NCBI RefSeq assembly: GCF_003254625.1
Contig: NZ_QJRJ01000081.1
Span: 62,001 to 126,000, forward strand
Source of the DNA: Flavobacterium ginsenosidimutans
GTDB lineage: Bacteria > Bacteroidota > Bacteroidia > Flavobacteriales > Flavobacteriaceae
DNA length: 64,000 nucleotides
Direction: 5' to 3'
The notes beneath the pieces are model-generated. The model was not told where the DNA came from and searched no databases. It worked only from the letters and a program-made list of their open reading frames with translations. The number at the start of each line of letters is the position of its first letter. Within the stretch, counting starts at the first letter, position 1. A program made the position numbers and the translations under genes. Of this stretch, positions 43,832 to 52,900 are shown in pieces.

Positions 43832-43975
43832 AACACATAGACACATAGCTTTTCTTTGTGCATAAAAGGCGTTTCACTTTTTTAAATACATCTCGAAGCT
43901 TCGGGACTATGTGTGAAAACTAGTTTTTTCTTTTACCTTTTTTTATTAAAACTAAAATCTATGTTTCTATGTGTT
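43832..43975. repeat. Structured dispersed repeat (ACACATAG family), copy 2
   Basis: AACACATAGACACATAG (43832-43848) is inverted at 43959-43975 with one mismatch. Interior pieces AAGGCGTTTCACTT, CGAAGCTTCG and AAACTAGTTTTTTCT match copy 1 near 30360-30460. It lies inside the second efflux operon between pump and adaptor genes. Confidence 0.75.
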
Positions 43976-43999
43976 TAAAAAAAAATTACACTCAACGAG

Positions 44000-46900
44000 T
44001 TATGACTTTCCAACTTTCGACTTACTTATTGATGAGATATAATGGATACTTTCTTCGTCTTCAGGATCTAAAGAAACAGATTGTGTCGATGTTTTTTCTT
44101 GTGCCCACGCAAATATCTGCGGAAGGATTAATAATACGGCAAAAGTAGAAAATAATAATCCGCCAATAACCGCTCTTCCTAACGGAGAAACCTGATCGCC
44201 TCCTTCGCCGTGTCCAATTGCCATTGGTAACATTCCCGCAATCATCGCAACAGATGTCATGATAATCGGACGAAGACGCAACGCAGCAGCTTCACGCGCA
44301 GATTCTAAGGCATTTCCGTTTATTTTTCGAAGCTGTTCAGCATTCGTGACCAAAAGTACGGCGTTTGCAATAGAAACCCCAACCGACATGATGATTCCCA
44401 TATACGATTGTAAATTTAATGTAGAACCAGTAATAGTAAGCATTAATAAAGCGCCTAAAACTACCGCAGGAACCGTTGTTAAAATTACCAGCGAAACTTT
44501 GAACGATTGGAAATTAGCAGCCAACATTAAGAAGATTACAAAAATGGCAACCAATAATCCTGTTTGTAAACTGCTTAATGTTTCGGTCAATACAGTACTT
44601 AGTCCAATTGGCGTAATAAACAAACCACGAGGCAATTCGCCTAAAGAACTAATTGTTTTGTCAACATCTTTTGTAGCCGTACCTAAATCGGTTTGGTAGA
44701 TGTTTGCTGTAACGGTAATGTATGGCATGGCTCCTAAATTGTCATTTTCACCGCTTACAAAGCCCGGTGTAATTTTGGCAACATCACTTAAAACAGGACG
44801 AAGCGAATTTTTCAATACTGGAATTTCTCCAATATCAGTTTTGCTTTTCATTTTATTTAATGGCACTTGAACCTGAACAGAATATGATAATCCTGCTTTT
44901 TCATCGACCCAGTTATTTTTTTCTGTATAACGAGAAGATGAAGTTGAAGCCACAAGCGAACGCGAGATATCGTTCATATCAACTCCTAATTCAGCAGCAC
45001 GGGTTCGGTCAATATCAATATTCATTGCTGGATAATGAATTGGCTGACCAATTTGAACGTCTCTGAAATATGAAATCGCTTTTAGTTTGTCTACAATTTG
45101 AGTAGCGTATAATTCATTTTTCTTTTTGTCTTTTCCGGCAACTCGAATCTCGATTGGAGTAGGAGAACCTTGACTTAAAACTTTATCTGTCAATTCGATT
45201 GGCTCAAAAGAAAGTTTAGTATCAGGAAGCACTTTTTTAAGTCTTGCTCTAAACTCGTCTTTAAAGTCATCCATGTCTGCCTCATAGTCTTTCAAACTCA
45301 CTTGGAAAACCGCTTCGTGAGAACCCGCCATGAAAAGATAAATCGGGTTGATCGAGAATAGAGAAGGGTGCTGACCGACATAAACAGAAGAAATTCCGAT
45401 ATGATCTTTGCCCACCATTTTTTCCAGTTCTTTTAAAACAATTCTGGCTTGTTCTTCGGTTCTTTCCAAACGCGTTCCATCAACAGCACGCATTCTCAGC
45501 TGAAACTGGCTTGAATTGGTTCTTGGGAAAACGTCTTTTCCAATTAAACTAATAAATACTACAGCGAGAATAATAGATCCTGTTAAATAAACAATTGTCG
45601 TAACTTTTTTATGAACAAACAAACGATCTAAAGTTCGCATGAAACGATTTCTGAACTTTTCGAAACCGCTTACTTTTCCGTCGTCGTTGAAATCTTCTCT
45701 TTCAACCAAATCTTTTTTCTGACCAATTAAATTTTGTTCAGATTCTGGTGTTAAACCACAGTCATTAAATTCAGCTTCGTCATCAGTAATTTCTGGTCCG
45801 TGCGCATGTTTTTCATGTCCTTTCATCATCCAGTTGGCCATTACAGGTACAAATGTCTGCGAAAGCAAGAATGAAATTACCATTGAGAATCCAATTGCTA
45901 AAGCTAAAGGAAGAAACAATGCTCCCGGAATACCAACCATTGTAAATGCTGGCGCAAATACAGCTAGAATACAAAGAAGAATCAATAATTTAGGTAAAGC
46001 AATTTCCTGACAGGCATCCCAAATAGCGAGTGCCTTGGGTTTTCCCATATCGAGATGCTGGTGAATATTTTCGATCGTTACCGTACTTTCATCCACCAAA
46101 ATACCAATTGCCAAAGCTAATCCTGATAAGGACATTAAGTTGATGGTTTGTCCGAATAATTTTAGGAATAAAACTCCAGAAATAATCGAAATCGGAATCG
46201 TCATAATTACAATTAAAGCCGCACGACGGTCACCTAAGAATAATAAAACCATTAATCCTGTTAGAACCGCCCCGATAATTCCTTCAGTAATCAAACTTTT
46301 AACCGAGTTGATTACATAAACCGATTGGTCAAATTCATACGTAATGTTTACATCTTCAGGAAGAGTACTTTGAATTTTTGGAAGTTCTTTTTTCAATTTC
46401 TGAACCACATCCCATGTTGAAGCGTCTCCCGCTTTTGCAATACTAATATAAACCGAACGTTTTCCGTTTACCAAAGCATAACCTGCCGTAATATCGGCAC
46501 CGTCTTTTACATTGGCAACATCGCCTAGTTTTAAGTTTTGAACACCGCCTTTGAATAACGGAATCTGCTCAAAATCTTTAATTTCTTTAATCGTATTATT
46601 GGTTGGCGTAATATAGTTTTTGTCGCCCATACGTACGTTACCAGATGGAGCCGTTTGGTTGTTTAAACGAATCGCTTCCACGATTTGATCTGGCGTCATA
46701 TTATGAGAACGCAATAAATCTGGATCTACGTTTACCTCAATAGTTCTTGGACTTCCTCCAAATGGAGCAGGCGATAATAAACCAGGAATTGCAGTAAACG
46801 AAGCACGAACATAAACGTTGGCTAAATCCTGTAATTCGTTGTTTGAACGTATTTTACTGCTCAAAACCAATTGTCCAATTGGAAGCGAAGAAGCATCAAA

Positions 46901-47290
46901 ACGAATGATAAATGGAGGCTGAGTTCCAGGAGGAAAAGCCGCCTGGATTCTGTTAGAAAGTGCACTTAACTCGGCAGCAGCCTGAGCCATGTTCGTACCT
47001 TCATAATAGGTTAATTTCATAATCATTAACCCTTGAATATTTTTGGTTTCTACGGATTTGATACCGTTCGAGAAAGGTAAAACGTTTACGTAGTTTTTGG
47101 CAAAATAAGCTTCCATTTGGTCTGGCGTATAACCTCCAAACGGATGCGCAATATAGATAACCGGCAAATTCATTTTTGGTAAAATATCTACCTTAATGTC
47201 TTTGATGGCACCAATTCCGAAGAAAAATAGACCCGCAACCAATACTAAAATGGAAATGGGTTTGCGGAGTGCAAAACGTATTAAATTCAT
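44000..47290 (-). CDS. RND efflux permease with EF-hand-like loop
   Basis: A 1096-residue, 12-TM RND pump. TM4 reads GILVDESTVTIENIH, with Asp400-Glu401 where AcrB has Asp-Asp. TM10 reads SVGVSIANAVLLV, with Ala975 where AcrB has its essential Lys. The TM6-TM7 cytoplasmic linker (about 495-560) is longer than usual and acidic. It contains DFNDDGKVSGFE at 533-544, a textbook 12-residue EF-hand calcium loop. The pump is otherwise complete and works with the TolC-like protein encoded 13 bp upstream and the adaptor downstream. Substrate is unknown. The altered relay suggests a subgroup distinct from AcrB-like drug pumps. Confidence 0.94.
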   Translation of the reverse strand: MNLIRFALRKPISILVLVAGLFFFGIGAIKDIKVDILPKMNLPVIYIAHPFGGYTPDQMEAYFAKNYVNVLPFSNGIKSVETKNIQGLMIMKLTYYEGTNMAQAAAELSALSNRIQAAFPPGTQPPFIIRFDASSLPIGQLVLSSKIRSNNELQDLANVYVRASFTAIPGLLSPAPFGGSPRTIEVNVDPDLLRSHNMTPDQIVEAIRLNNQTAPSGNVRMGDKNYITPTNNTIKEIKDFEQIPLFKGGVQNLKLGDVANVKDGADITAGYALVNGKRSVYISIAKAGDASTWDVVQKLKKELPKIQSTLPEDVNITYEFDQSVYVINSVKSLITEGIIGAVLTGLMVLLFLGDRRAALIVIMTIPISIISGVLFLKLFGQTINLMSLSGLALAIGILVDESTVTIENIHQHLDMGKPKALAIWDACQEIALPKLLILLCILAVFAPAFTMVGIPGALFLPLALAIGFSMVISFLLSQTFVPVMANWMMKGHEKHAHGPEITDDEAEFNDCGLTPESEQNLIGQKKDLVEREDFNDDGKVSGFEKFRNRFMRTLDRLFVHKKVTTIVYLTGSIILAVVFISLIGKDVFPRTNSSQFQLRMRAVDGTRLERTEEQARIVLKELEKMVGKDHIGISSVYVGQHPSLFSINPIYLFMAGSHEAVFQVSLKDYEADMDDFKDEFRARLKKVLPDTKLSFEPIELTDKVLSQGSPTPIEIRVAGKDKKKNELYATQIVDKLKAISYFRDVQIGQPIHYPAMNIDIDRTRAAELGVDMNDISRSLVASTSSSRYTEKNNWVDEKAGLSYSVQVQVPLNKMKSKTDIGEIPVLKNSLRPVLSDVAKITPGFVSGENDNLGAMPYITVTANIYQTDLGTATKDVDKTISSLGELPRGLFITPIGLSTVLTETLSSLQTGLLVAIFVIFLMLAANFQSFKVSLVILTTVPAVVLGALLMLTITGSTLNLQSYMGIIMSVGVSIANAVLLVTNAEQLRKINGNALESAREAAALRLRPIIMTSVAMIAGMLPMAIGHGEGGDQVSPLGRAVIGGLLFSTFAVLLILPQIFAWAQEKTSTQSVSLDPEDEESIHYISSISKSKVGKS

Positions 47291-47302
47291 TAGGATTTAT
47301 AA

Positions 47303-48688
47303 TTAAAATTCATTTATAAATAAGTCAAAATTTCCTGTTGCAGCGACTTTCAGTAAAAACGACTGCCATACATTGTTGTTAACAATATCACGGTCGATTT
47401 CTGCACGGTTTAAGACATACATTGTTTGTGTTAAATCGGTCAAATCGGTTAAACCGTTTTTGTATAAAGTCGATTTCTGAATGTAAGCTCTTTTTGCCGC
47501 GTCAACTTGAATTGGTGCTTCGGCATAGTTTTCCAAAGTAATTTTGATCTTATCTTCTGCAAAGTTCAATTGCGATTTCAATTCTCTGTCTGCCTGATTA
47601 TATTCTTCCTGCAATCCTTGAGAAACAAATTTCTGTGCGCTGACTTGCTTACTTGATCTAAACGGTGTGGTTAAATTCCAAGAAATTCCAACTCCAACCA
47701 AATAATTTGCACGATCTGGATTTACACCGTCCCAATAATTTCTGGTAAAAGCAGTCTGGTCTGTTGTATAAGATGAGTCAAATCCCGAAGCTCTGGTTTG
47801 TAAAACTCCAAAAGCACTCATGGTCGGATAATAAAATCTCTTATACAATTTAACCTGCTGGTTGCTGTAATCGATTTTCGTTTTATAGAATTGTAATAAA
47901 GGATGAAGACTATCTGTAGAAGCTTCTTTTGTTACTAATTCCTTCGGAATCTGAGTTACAAATAAAGTATCTGTAACGAAATCCTGAGGCGCAACGCCCA
48001 TTAAATCGACTAATTTGTTGTTTTGTTCTTTAACGAAGTTTCTAGCAAGGTTTAAAGCAATTTTAGCTTTAGAAACCTCGGCTGTAGCCAAAGTAGAATC
48101 GACTCCGGCCAATAATCCGTTTTTAACTCTCGCTGCAGCAGTCTTTTTGAAAACTTCTGCACGATCTAAATTCTTTTGCTGTGAAATCACTAATCTCTGG
48201 CTCGCCAATAGATTGAGATAAGCAGCCGAAATTTTGATTTCCTGCTGAAATTTTTCCTGCTGTAAATCTTTTTCTTTAGCCTGAACATCAATTTTAGATA
48301 AATTGATTTTTTCCTGTGTTTTTCCGAAAGTGAAAAAATCCCAGTTCATGTTGACTAAATAAAGTGCGCCAAAAGCTGAGTTCCAGTTTTGTTCTGGTAA
48401 CGGAAGTCCTGATGAAGCAACTCCTAAACCTCCAAAACCATAAAGCGGTCCGTTTTGTCCGTTTACAGTTCCGTAATCCTGCTGTGCCGATAAGTTAAGG
48501 TTTGGCAGGTAATCACGTCGAGATTGTTTTAGAGTCTCTTTTGATGCATTGGCGTAATTGTTTTTTGCTCGGATAGAACCGTAGTTTTCAAGACCTATCT
48601 TTAATGCTTCTTTTAAAGACAGGGTTTGAGCATAACCGATTGAGGCAAAAATCAATAAAAATAAAATGGTAATTTTTTTGAAATACAT
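47303..48688 (-). CDS. TolC family outer membrane efflux protein
   Basis: A 461-residue protein. The ATG at 48688 is chosen because MYFKKITILFLLIFASIGYAQ is a signal peptide starting there, and a full -7 promoter box lies at 48725-48732; an in-frame start at 48727 would fall inside that box. Two TolC repeats are visible (LSLKEALKIGLENYGSIRAKNNYANASKETLKQSRRDYLPNLNL and a second ending VLNRAEIDRDIVNN), with no lipobox, unlike the channel of the first operon. It is the first gene of TolC-RND-MFP and diverges from the LytS gene. Confidence 0.93.
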   Translation of the reverse strand: MYFKKITILFLLIFASIGYAQTLSLKEALKIGLENYGSIRAKNNYANASKETLKQSRRDYLPNLNLSAQQDYGTVNGQNGPLYGFGGLGVASSGLPLPEQNWNSAFGALYLVNMNWDFFTFGKTQEKINLSKIDVQAKEKDLQQEKFQQEIKISAAYLNLLASQRLVISQQKNLDRAEVFKKTAAARVKNGLLAGVDSTLATAEVSKAKIALNLARNFVKEQNNKLVDLMGVAPQDFVTDTLFVTQIPKELVTKEASTDSLHPLLQFYKTKIDYSNQQVKLYKRFYYPTMSAFGVLQTRASGFDSSYTTDQTAFTRNYWDGVNPDRANYLVGVGISWNLTTPFRSSKQVSAQKFVSQGLQEEYNQADRELKSQLNFAEDKIKITLENYAEAPIQVDAAKRAYIQKSTLYKNGLTDLTDLTQTMYVLNRAEIDRDIVNNNVWQSFLLKVAATGNFDLFINEF

Positions 48689-48724
48689 AAACTCAAGGTG
48701 TGAAATAGAATGTTTTTGATGCAA

Positions 48725-48732
48725 CAAATTTA
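48725..48732 (-). promoter_or_regulatory. -7 promoter box of the second RND operon
   Basis: The minus strand reads TAAATTTG, matching TAnnTTTG, 37 bp upstream of the chosen TolC start. It also excludes the longer start. The divergent gap to lytS (48689-48862) is where a LytTR or other regulator could act on both units. Confidence 0.55.
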
Positions 48733-48862
48733 TTTCTCTTACACTGATAAAAGTCAGGTTAAGTGATGTACTGCACTGGTAAATGACGAATTGAATTTGT
48801 CATTTAATGGAAAAAATAATTAAAATTTTATTCGAACTTTGTAAACTATTTTAAAATTAAGA

Positions 48863-49900
48863 ATGAACAAAAGAATTGATAACATACTGGATAACAAATG
48901 GTGGCAAGAAGTTGCTGTTATCCTTTTCTCCTTTACTATTTATACCTTAAAAAACGATTGGATGTTAATTAGTTCATTCACTTCTATCTTAATGGGTATA
49001 TTTTTCTACTGCATTTTGTATATGCATGCGCAGTTTAACCGATTCTTTTTACTTCCAATATTATTCAAAGCCAATAAACCTTTCACTTATATTATCCTAA
49101 CTCTTTTTGGTGTTTTTGTCTTTTCTGTCGTGTTGTATGAAATCACAATGATGGATATGTTTAATAAATGCCATTTGTATCAAAATTCACATCAAAGAAG
49201 TTATGCGTATCAATTGGCAAGTGTTTTAGGAACTCTGGTCTGCATTTTGAGTCCAATTATTGTATTTAAGTTTTATCGAATTCATAGAAAACAAACCGAT
49301 GCGGCGTTGTTGTTCAATCAAATGCAGTTAAATTCATTGAAAGGACAATTAAATCCGCATTTTTTGTTCAATACATTTAATACGCTTTACGGAATCAGTC
49401 TTGAATTTCCTGATAGAACGCCAGATTTAATTATGAAAGTTTCGCAATTAATGCGTTATCAGTTAGAAAGTAATGGTAAACAATGTGTTTCTTTAGAAGA
49501 CGAATTGGAGTTTATAAACAGTTACGTTCAGCTTGAAAAAGAGCGTGTAGGTTACCGTTGCGATATTAATTTTGAAAGTACTGTAGATAAAGATTACACG
49601 TATAAAATTTCGCCAATGCTTTTAATTGCATTTATAGAAAATGCTTTTAAACACGGAACTTGCGCGATTGAAAATTGCTTTGTAAAAATTAATATTAAAG
49701 TCGAAAACGGATTATTGCATCTTCATGTTGCCAATTCAATTCCGAAGAAAACCGATGTAATTTCGACGAAAATCGGTTTAAAAAACACGATTGAACGTTT
49801 GAAATTAATTTATGGAAAAGACTATAAATTAGACATTCAAGACGATAAACAGACTTATATTGTTGATTTAGAAATACAACTTAAAAAGTTTGTAGGATGA
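48863..49900 (+). CDS. LytS-type sensor histidine kinase
   Basis: A 345-residue protein with four TM helices in the first 145 residues (about 15-32, 36-58, 72-92, 118-140). The His_kinase domain follows, with the phospho-acceptor His166 in LNPHFLFNTFNTLYGIS, then FINSYVQLEKERV and an ATPase domain with IAFIENAFKHG (N-box) and TKIGLKNTIERLKLIYG. The short periplasmic loops suggest sensing within or at the membrane. It overlaps the response-regulator gene by 4 bp, forming a two-component pair. It is transcribed divergently from the second RND operon. Confidence 0.93.
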   Translation: MNKRIDNILDNKWWQEVAVILFSFTIYTLKNDWMLISSFTSILMGIFFYCILYMHAQFNRFFLLPILFKANKPFTYIILTLFGVFVFSVVLYEITMMDMFNKCHLYQNSHQRSYAYQLASVLGTLVCILSPIIVFKFYRIHRKQTDAALLFNQMQLNSLKGQLNPHFLFNTFNTLYGISLEFPDRTPDLIMKVSQLMRYQLESNGKQCVSLEDELEFINSYVQLEKERVGYRCDINFESTVDKDYTYKISPMLLIAFIENAFKHGTCAIENCFVKINIKVENGLLHLHVANSIPKKTDVISTKIGLKNTIERLKLIYGKDYKLDIQDDKQTYIVDLEIQLKKFVG

Positions 49901-50601
49901 GAGAAACAAAGAAATGTATAATCGTAGATGACGAACCTGCAGCGCATTACGTTTTAGCGAATTACATCAAACAAAATCCGCAATTGGAATTGGTTTTTCA
50001 AGGTTATAATGGAATTGAAGCGATGAATTATCTACGTGAAAACCCAGTCGATTTGATGTTTTTGGATATTAATATGCCGGAAATTTCTGGAATGGAATTG
50101 CTTAAAATTCTTCCAACTCATCCAAAAACGATTTTGACAACGGCTTATTCAGAATTTGCTTTAGAAAGTTACGATTATGGCGTTATTGATTATCTCTTGA
50201 AGCCGATTTATTTTCCGAGATTTCTAAAAGCAATCGATCGTTTTTTTGCTACAGAAAGTGTCAAACAAAAAGCAGAAGAAACAGTCAATTCTGTGAGTGT
50301 AAAAGTCGATGGTTATTTTATAGAAATAGAATTGGATCAGCTTTTGTTTGCGCAGAGTTACGGAAATTACGTAAAACTGCATACTATTAAAAGAACGTAT
50401 TTAGCTTCGATAACAACCACAGAATTAGAGAAATGTCTTCCAGAAAAGAATTTTATGCGAATTCATAAATCGTACATCGTAGCGTTGGACAAAATTGATA
50501 CAACAGAAAAAGATTTTGTTGTTATAAAAAGCGAAAGAATTCCAATTGGAATTACATATAAAAGAGAACTTACAGATCGATTAAAAAAACTCGAATTGTA
50601 A
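49897..50601 (+). CDS. LytTR family response regulator
   Basis: A 234-residue protein. The receiver domain (1-120) has the acidic pair Asp11-Asp12 and phospho-acceptor Asp57 in FLDINMPEISG, the TTAYSEFA switch, and LLKPI with the conserved Lys. The LytTR DNA-binding domain covers about 137-232 (IELDQLLFAQSYGNYVKL, FMRIHKSYIVALDKI, IPIGITYKREL). It is translationally coupled to the LytS kinase. LytTR proteins bind imperfect direct repeats of about 21-bp spacing. Targets may be the PepSY-like genes just downstream or the divergent RND operon; this is inference from position. Confidence 0.93.
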   Translation: MRETKKCIIVDDEPAAHYVLANYIKQNPQLELVFQGYNGIEAMNYLRENPVDLMFLDINMPEISGMELLKILPTHPKTILTTAYSEFALESYDYGVIDYLLKPIYFPRFLKAIDRFFATESVKQKAEETVNSVSVKVDGYFIEIELDQLLFAQSYGNYVKLHTIKRTYLASITTTELEKCLPEKNFMRIHKSYIVALDKIDTTEKDFVVIKSERIPIGITYKRELTDRLKKLEL

Positions 50602-50715
50602 ACTCTAAATTGATTAAAAAAAGTTCTTAAAAATATTGAAGGCTTCATTTGTTCTTCATTAAAAAGTAGTAAATTTAATACGTTGTTTAGAGTTTAATTT
50701 TAAAAAAATAAAACC

Positions 50716-51189
50716 ATGAGAAACGTGTTTTTGATTCTTACTTTTTTATGCAGTAGTTTTATAATTGCGCAAGAAGGAACAAATATGAAAAAAGTAGTTA
50801 CACCGCCAGAAAAGGTAAAATTTGCTTTTGAAAAACAATATCCTGGAAAAGTGCCCGTTTGGTCTGAAGAATATGTGGGAGATGATGAAGACGAAATTCG
50901 TTTTGAAGCGAAATATAATGTCACTAACACAACTAAAGCGGTTGCAATTTATGACAATTTAGGAAACATGAAAGCCTATGAATTACAGATTCCTTTTAGT
51001 CAGTTACCGCCGAAATCTCAAACTTATTTGAAAAAGAATTATGCGCCGAAATCAATTCGAGAAATTGCAATGGTTGTCGACGATAAAAATAAAACGACTT
51101 ATGAAGTTGGAGTGACGAAAGACACCAAATTTTACGATGTTGTTTTTGATAAAGATGGAGATTTTAATGTTAGTATTGAAAAAAATTAA
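50716..51189 (+). CDS. PepSY-like (DUF2874-type) periplasmic protein 1
   Basis: A 157-residue exported protein. The signal peptide is about 1-20 (ending IIAQ). Two PepSY-like repeats follow: TPPEKVKFAFEKQYPGKVPVWSEEYVGDDEDEIRFEAKYN and LPPKSQTYLKKNYAPKSIREIAMVVDDKNKTTYEVGVTK. This matches the Bacteroidota family once called putative beta-lactamase-inhibitor-like, with no proven function. It is paralogous to the next gene and lies 114 bp after the LytTR regulator, which probably controls it. Confidence 0.8.
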   Translation: MRNVFLILTFLCSSFIIAQEGTNMKKVVTPPEKVKFAFEKQYPGKVPVWSEEYVGDDEDEIRFEAKYNVTNTTKAVAIYDNLGNMKAYELQIPFSQLPPKSQTYLKKNYAPKSIREIAMVVDDKNKTTYEVGVTKDTKFYDVVFDKDGDFNVSIEKN

Positions 51190-51216
51190 TCAAAATTGTA
51201 GGAAAATACTTTTTTA

Positions 51217-51246
51217 TTTAGATTTACATTTTAATTTAAATCTAAA
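51217..51246 (+). promoter_or_regulatory. Hairpin directly before the second PepSY-like gene
   Basis: TTTAGATTTA (51217-51226) is inverted at 51237-51246, one base before the ATG at 51248. The stem is all A/T except one pair, so it would be weak, but it could affect start-site access. Confidence 0.35.
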
Positions 51247-51247
51247 C

Positions 51248-51703
51248 ATGAAAAAAATTATTCTATTTGCGGTTTTTATTTACAGTAATTTTCTAATTGG
51301 TCAAGGCGCAAGTATTGTACCTCCAGAAAATGTTGTAAAAGCTTTTGAAAATCAATATCCTAAGAAAAAAGCAACTTGGGATATAGAATATATAGGAAAA
51401 GGTGATGATGTTATTTTTGAAGCAAAATTTAGCGCAGCACCCAAAACAATTGGACTTGCAAGATATGATCAAAATGCAAATTTTAAATCTTATAAAGTTC
51501 AGATTCTATTAGCAAAATTGCCCAAAAAAGCACAAAGCTATTTAAAAGCAAATTATTCTGTTAAGTCTTTTAAGCAGTTTTTTTCTGTTGTAGATGATTT
51601 AAAAGAGAAAACCTTTGAAGCAGGAGTTACAAAAGATGGAAAATATTATAATGTAATTTTTGACCAAGAAGGAGAGTTTTATAAACGAACCCAAATAAGG
51701 TAA
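51248..51703 (+). CDS. PepSY-like (DUF2874-type) periplasmic protein 2
   Basis: A 151-residue exported protein. The ATG at 51248 is chosen since a signal peptide starts there (about 1-19, ending LIGQ); upstream in-frame starts overlap the previous gene. It is a clear paralogue of the preceding protein: VPPENVVKAFENQYPKKKATWDIEYIGKGDDVIFEAKF and LPKKAQSYLKANYSVKSFKQFFSVVDDLKEKTFEAGVTKDG align along their length. A terminator follows at 51739. The tandem pair likely arose by duplication. Confidence 0.8.
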   Translation: MKKIILFAVFIYSNFLIGQGASIVPPENVVKAFENQYPKKKATWDIEYIGKGDDVIFEAKFSAAPKTIGLARYDQNANFKSYKVQILLAKLPKKAQSYLKANYSVKSFKQFFSVVDDLKEKTFEAGVTKDGKYYNVIFDQEGEFYKRTQIR

Positions 51704-51738
51704 AACAGCTTACTAATTCAGATATTATTTGAAACGAC

Positions 51739-51778
51739 AAACCCGATAAGTTTTTAAAGCTTATCGGGTTTTGTTTTT
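51739..51778 (+). terminator. Terminator after the PepSY-like pair
   Basis: AAACCCGATAAG (51739-51750) pairs perfectly with 51760-51771 and a T run follows. It also faces the convergent dehydrogenase gene ending at 51845. Confidence 0.85.
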
Positions 51779-51844
51779 TATGAGTTGTGAGTTATGATTG
51801 AGATAATTACCAACAACCATTAACCATTAACAATCAACCATTAA

Positions 51845-52609
51845 TTAAAGCATCATTCCGCCAGAAGCTTCAATTCTTTGAGCATTTATCCAGCGTGCAT
51901 CTTCGGTACATAAAAATGCTACTACGCCGCCAATATCATCAGGAAGACCAACTCTTCCTAAAGCTGTAACAGAAGCAATTTGTTGATTCATTTGTTCATT
52001 ATCACGAACAACACCTCCGCCAAAATCTGTTTCGATCGCACCTGGAGCAACAACATTTACTCGGATTTTTCTAGCGCCTAATTCTTTTGCCTGATATTTA
52101 GTTAAAGTTTCAATTGCACCTTTCATAGAAGCGTATGCTGCATAACCTGGGAAAGAGAATCTTGCCAAACCAGTAGAAATATTTACAATTCCGCCGCCGT
52201 CATTCATTACATTTAATGCTTTTTGAGTTAAGAAAAACGGACCTTTAAATTGAATATTAGTTAATTGATCAAATTCAGCTTCAGTTGTTCCGATGAAAGA
52301 ATTGTGAATTCCGATTCCTGCATTATTTACTAAGAAGTCGAATTTATCGGTATTAAAAACGCTTTTTAGAACTGACTTTACTTCTTCAAAAAAAGCACCA
52401 AATGTTCCAGATTCTGCAACGTTTAATTGCAATGAAGCGGCTTTTTGACCTAAACTTTCAATCTCTGAAACTACAGCGTCGGCTTCATCTTTTTTACTGT
52501 TGTATGTGATAATTACATCAAGTCCTTTTTTTGCAATTGCAATTGCCATATTTTTTCCTAAACCTCTGCTACCGCCTGTAACTAGAGCTATTTTTGTATT
52601 TACTGCCAT
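51845..52609 (-). CDS. Short-chain dehydrogenase/reductase
   Basis: A 254-residue classical SDR. The NAD(P) motif TGGSRGLG (11-18) has an Arg favouring NADP. FLVNNAGIG is the NAG motif, and the YAAYASMKGA segment carries the catalytic Tyr-x-x-x-Lys, with Ser in NISTG upstream. The C-terminal WINAQRIEASGGMML resembles the usual end of this group (glucose/3-oxoacyl-reductase-like). Substrate is unknown. It is cytoplasmic and monocistronic. The gap upstream holds two dispersed repeats. Confidence 0.92.
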   Translation of the reverse strand: MAVNTKIALVTGGSRGLGKNMAIAIAKKGLDVIITYNSKKDEADAVVSEIESLGQKAASLQLNVAESGTFGAFFEEVKSVLKSVFNTDKFDFLVNNAGIGIHNSFIGTTEAEFDQLTNIQFKGPFFLTQKALNVMNDGGGIVNISTGLARFSFPGYAAYASMKGAIETLTKYQAKELGARKIRVNVVAPGAIETDFGGGVVRDNEQMNQQIASVTALGRVGLPDDIGGVVAFLCTEDARWINAQRIEASGGMML

Positions 52610-52666
52610 TTTTATAATTGTTAATTGTGAATGGTTAATTGTGAATTAATTACTTGCTTTTTTTGT

Positions 52667-52733
52667 TGTCAGTCTGAGCGAAGTCGAAGACCCTTTACGG
52701 CACCAATGTCCTTCGACTACGCTCAGGAGGACA
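52667..52733. repeat. Inverted REP pair
   Basis: TGTCAGTCTGAGCGAAGTCG (from 52667) and the inverse CCTTCGACTACGCTCAGGAG (to about 52733) are separated by about 20 bp. Same family as 15668-15755. Confidence 0.75.
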
Positions 52734-52753
52734 AATCGTTGAGTTTATTTTTT

Positions 52754-52850
52754 AAACACATAGAAACATAGATTTTATTTCTCTTTTAAAAGATTACTTA
52801 AAGAAACTAGTTTCTAACACATAGCTATGTGTATTTATAGAAAGTGAAAT
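52754..52850. repeat. Structured dispersed repeat (ACACATAG family), partial copy 3
   Basis: AAACACATAGAAACATAG (52754-52771) equals the left arm of copy 1. The right part holds a perfect palindrome, ACACATAGCTATGTGT (52817-52832), and GAAACTAGTTTCTA. The right outer arm is missing. Confidence 0.65.
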
Positions 52851-52900
52851 GCCAAATGTTTTATCTTTTCAATTAACAATTCACCATTTATAATTTACCA

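Noticed and set aside
48689..48727. Longer start for the second TolC protein
   Set aside because: The ATG at 48727 lies inside the -7 promoter box, and the signal peptide starts at 48688.
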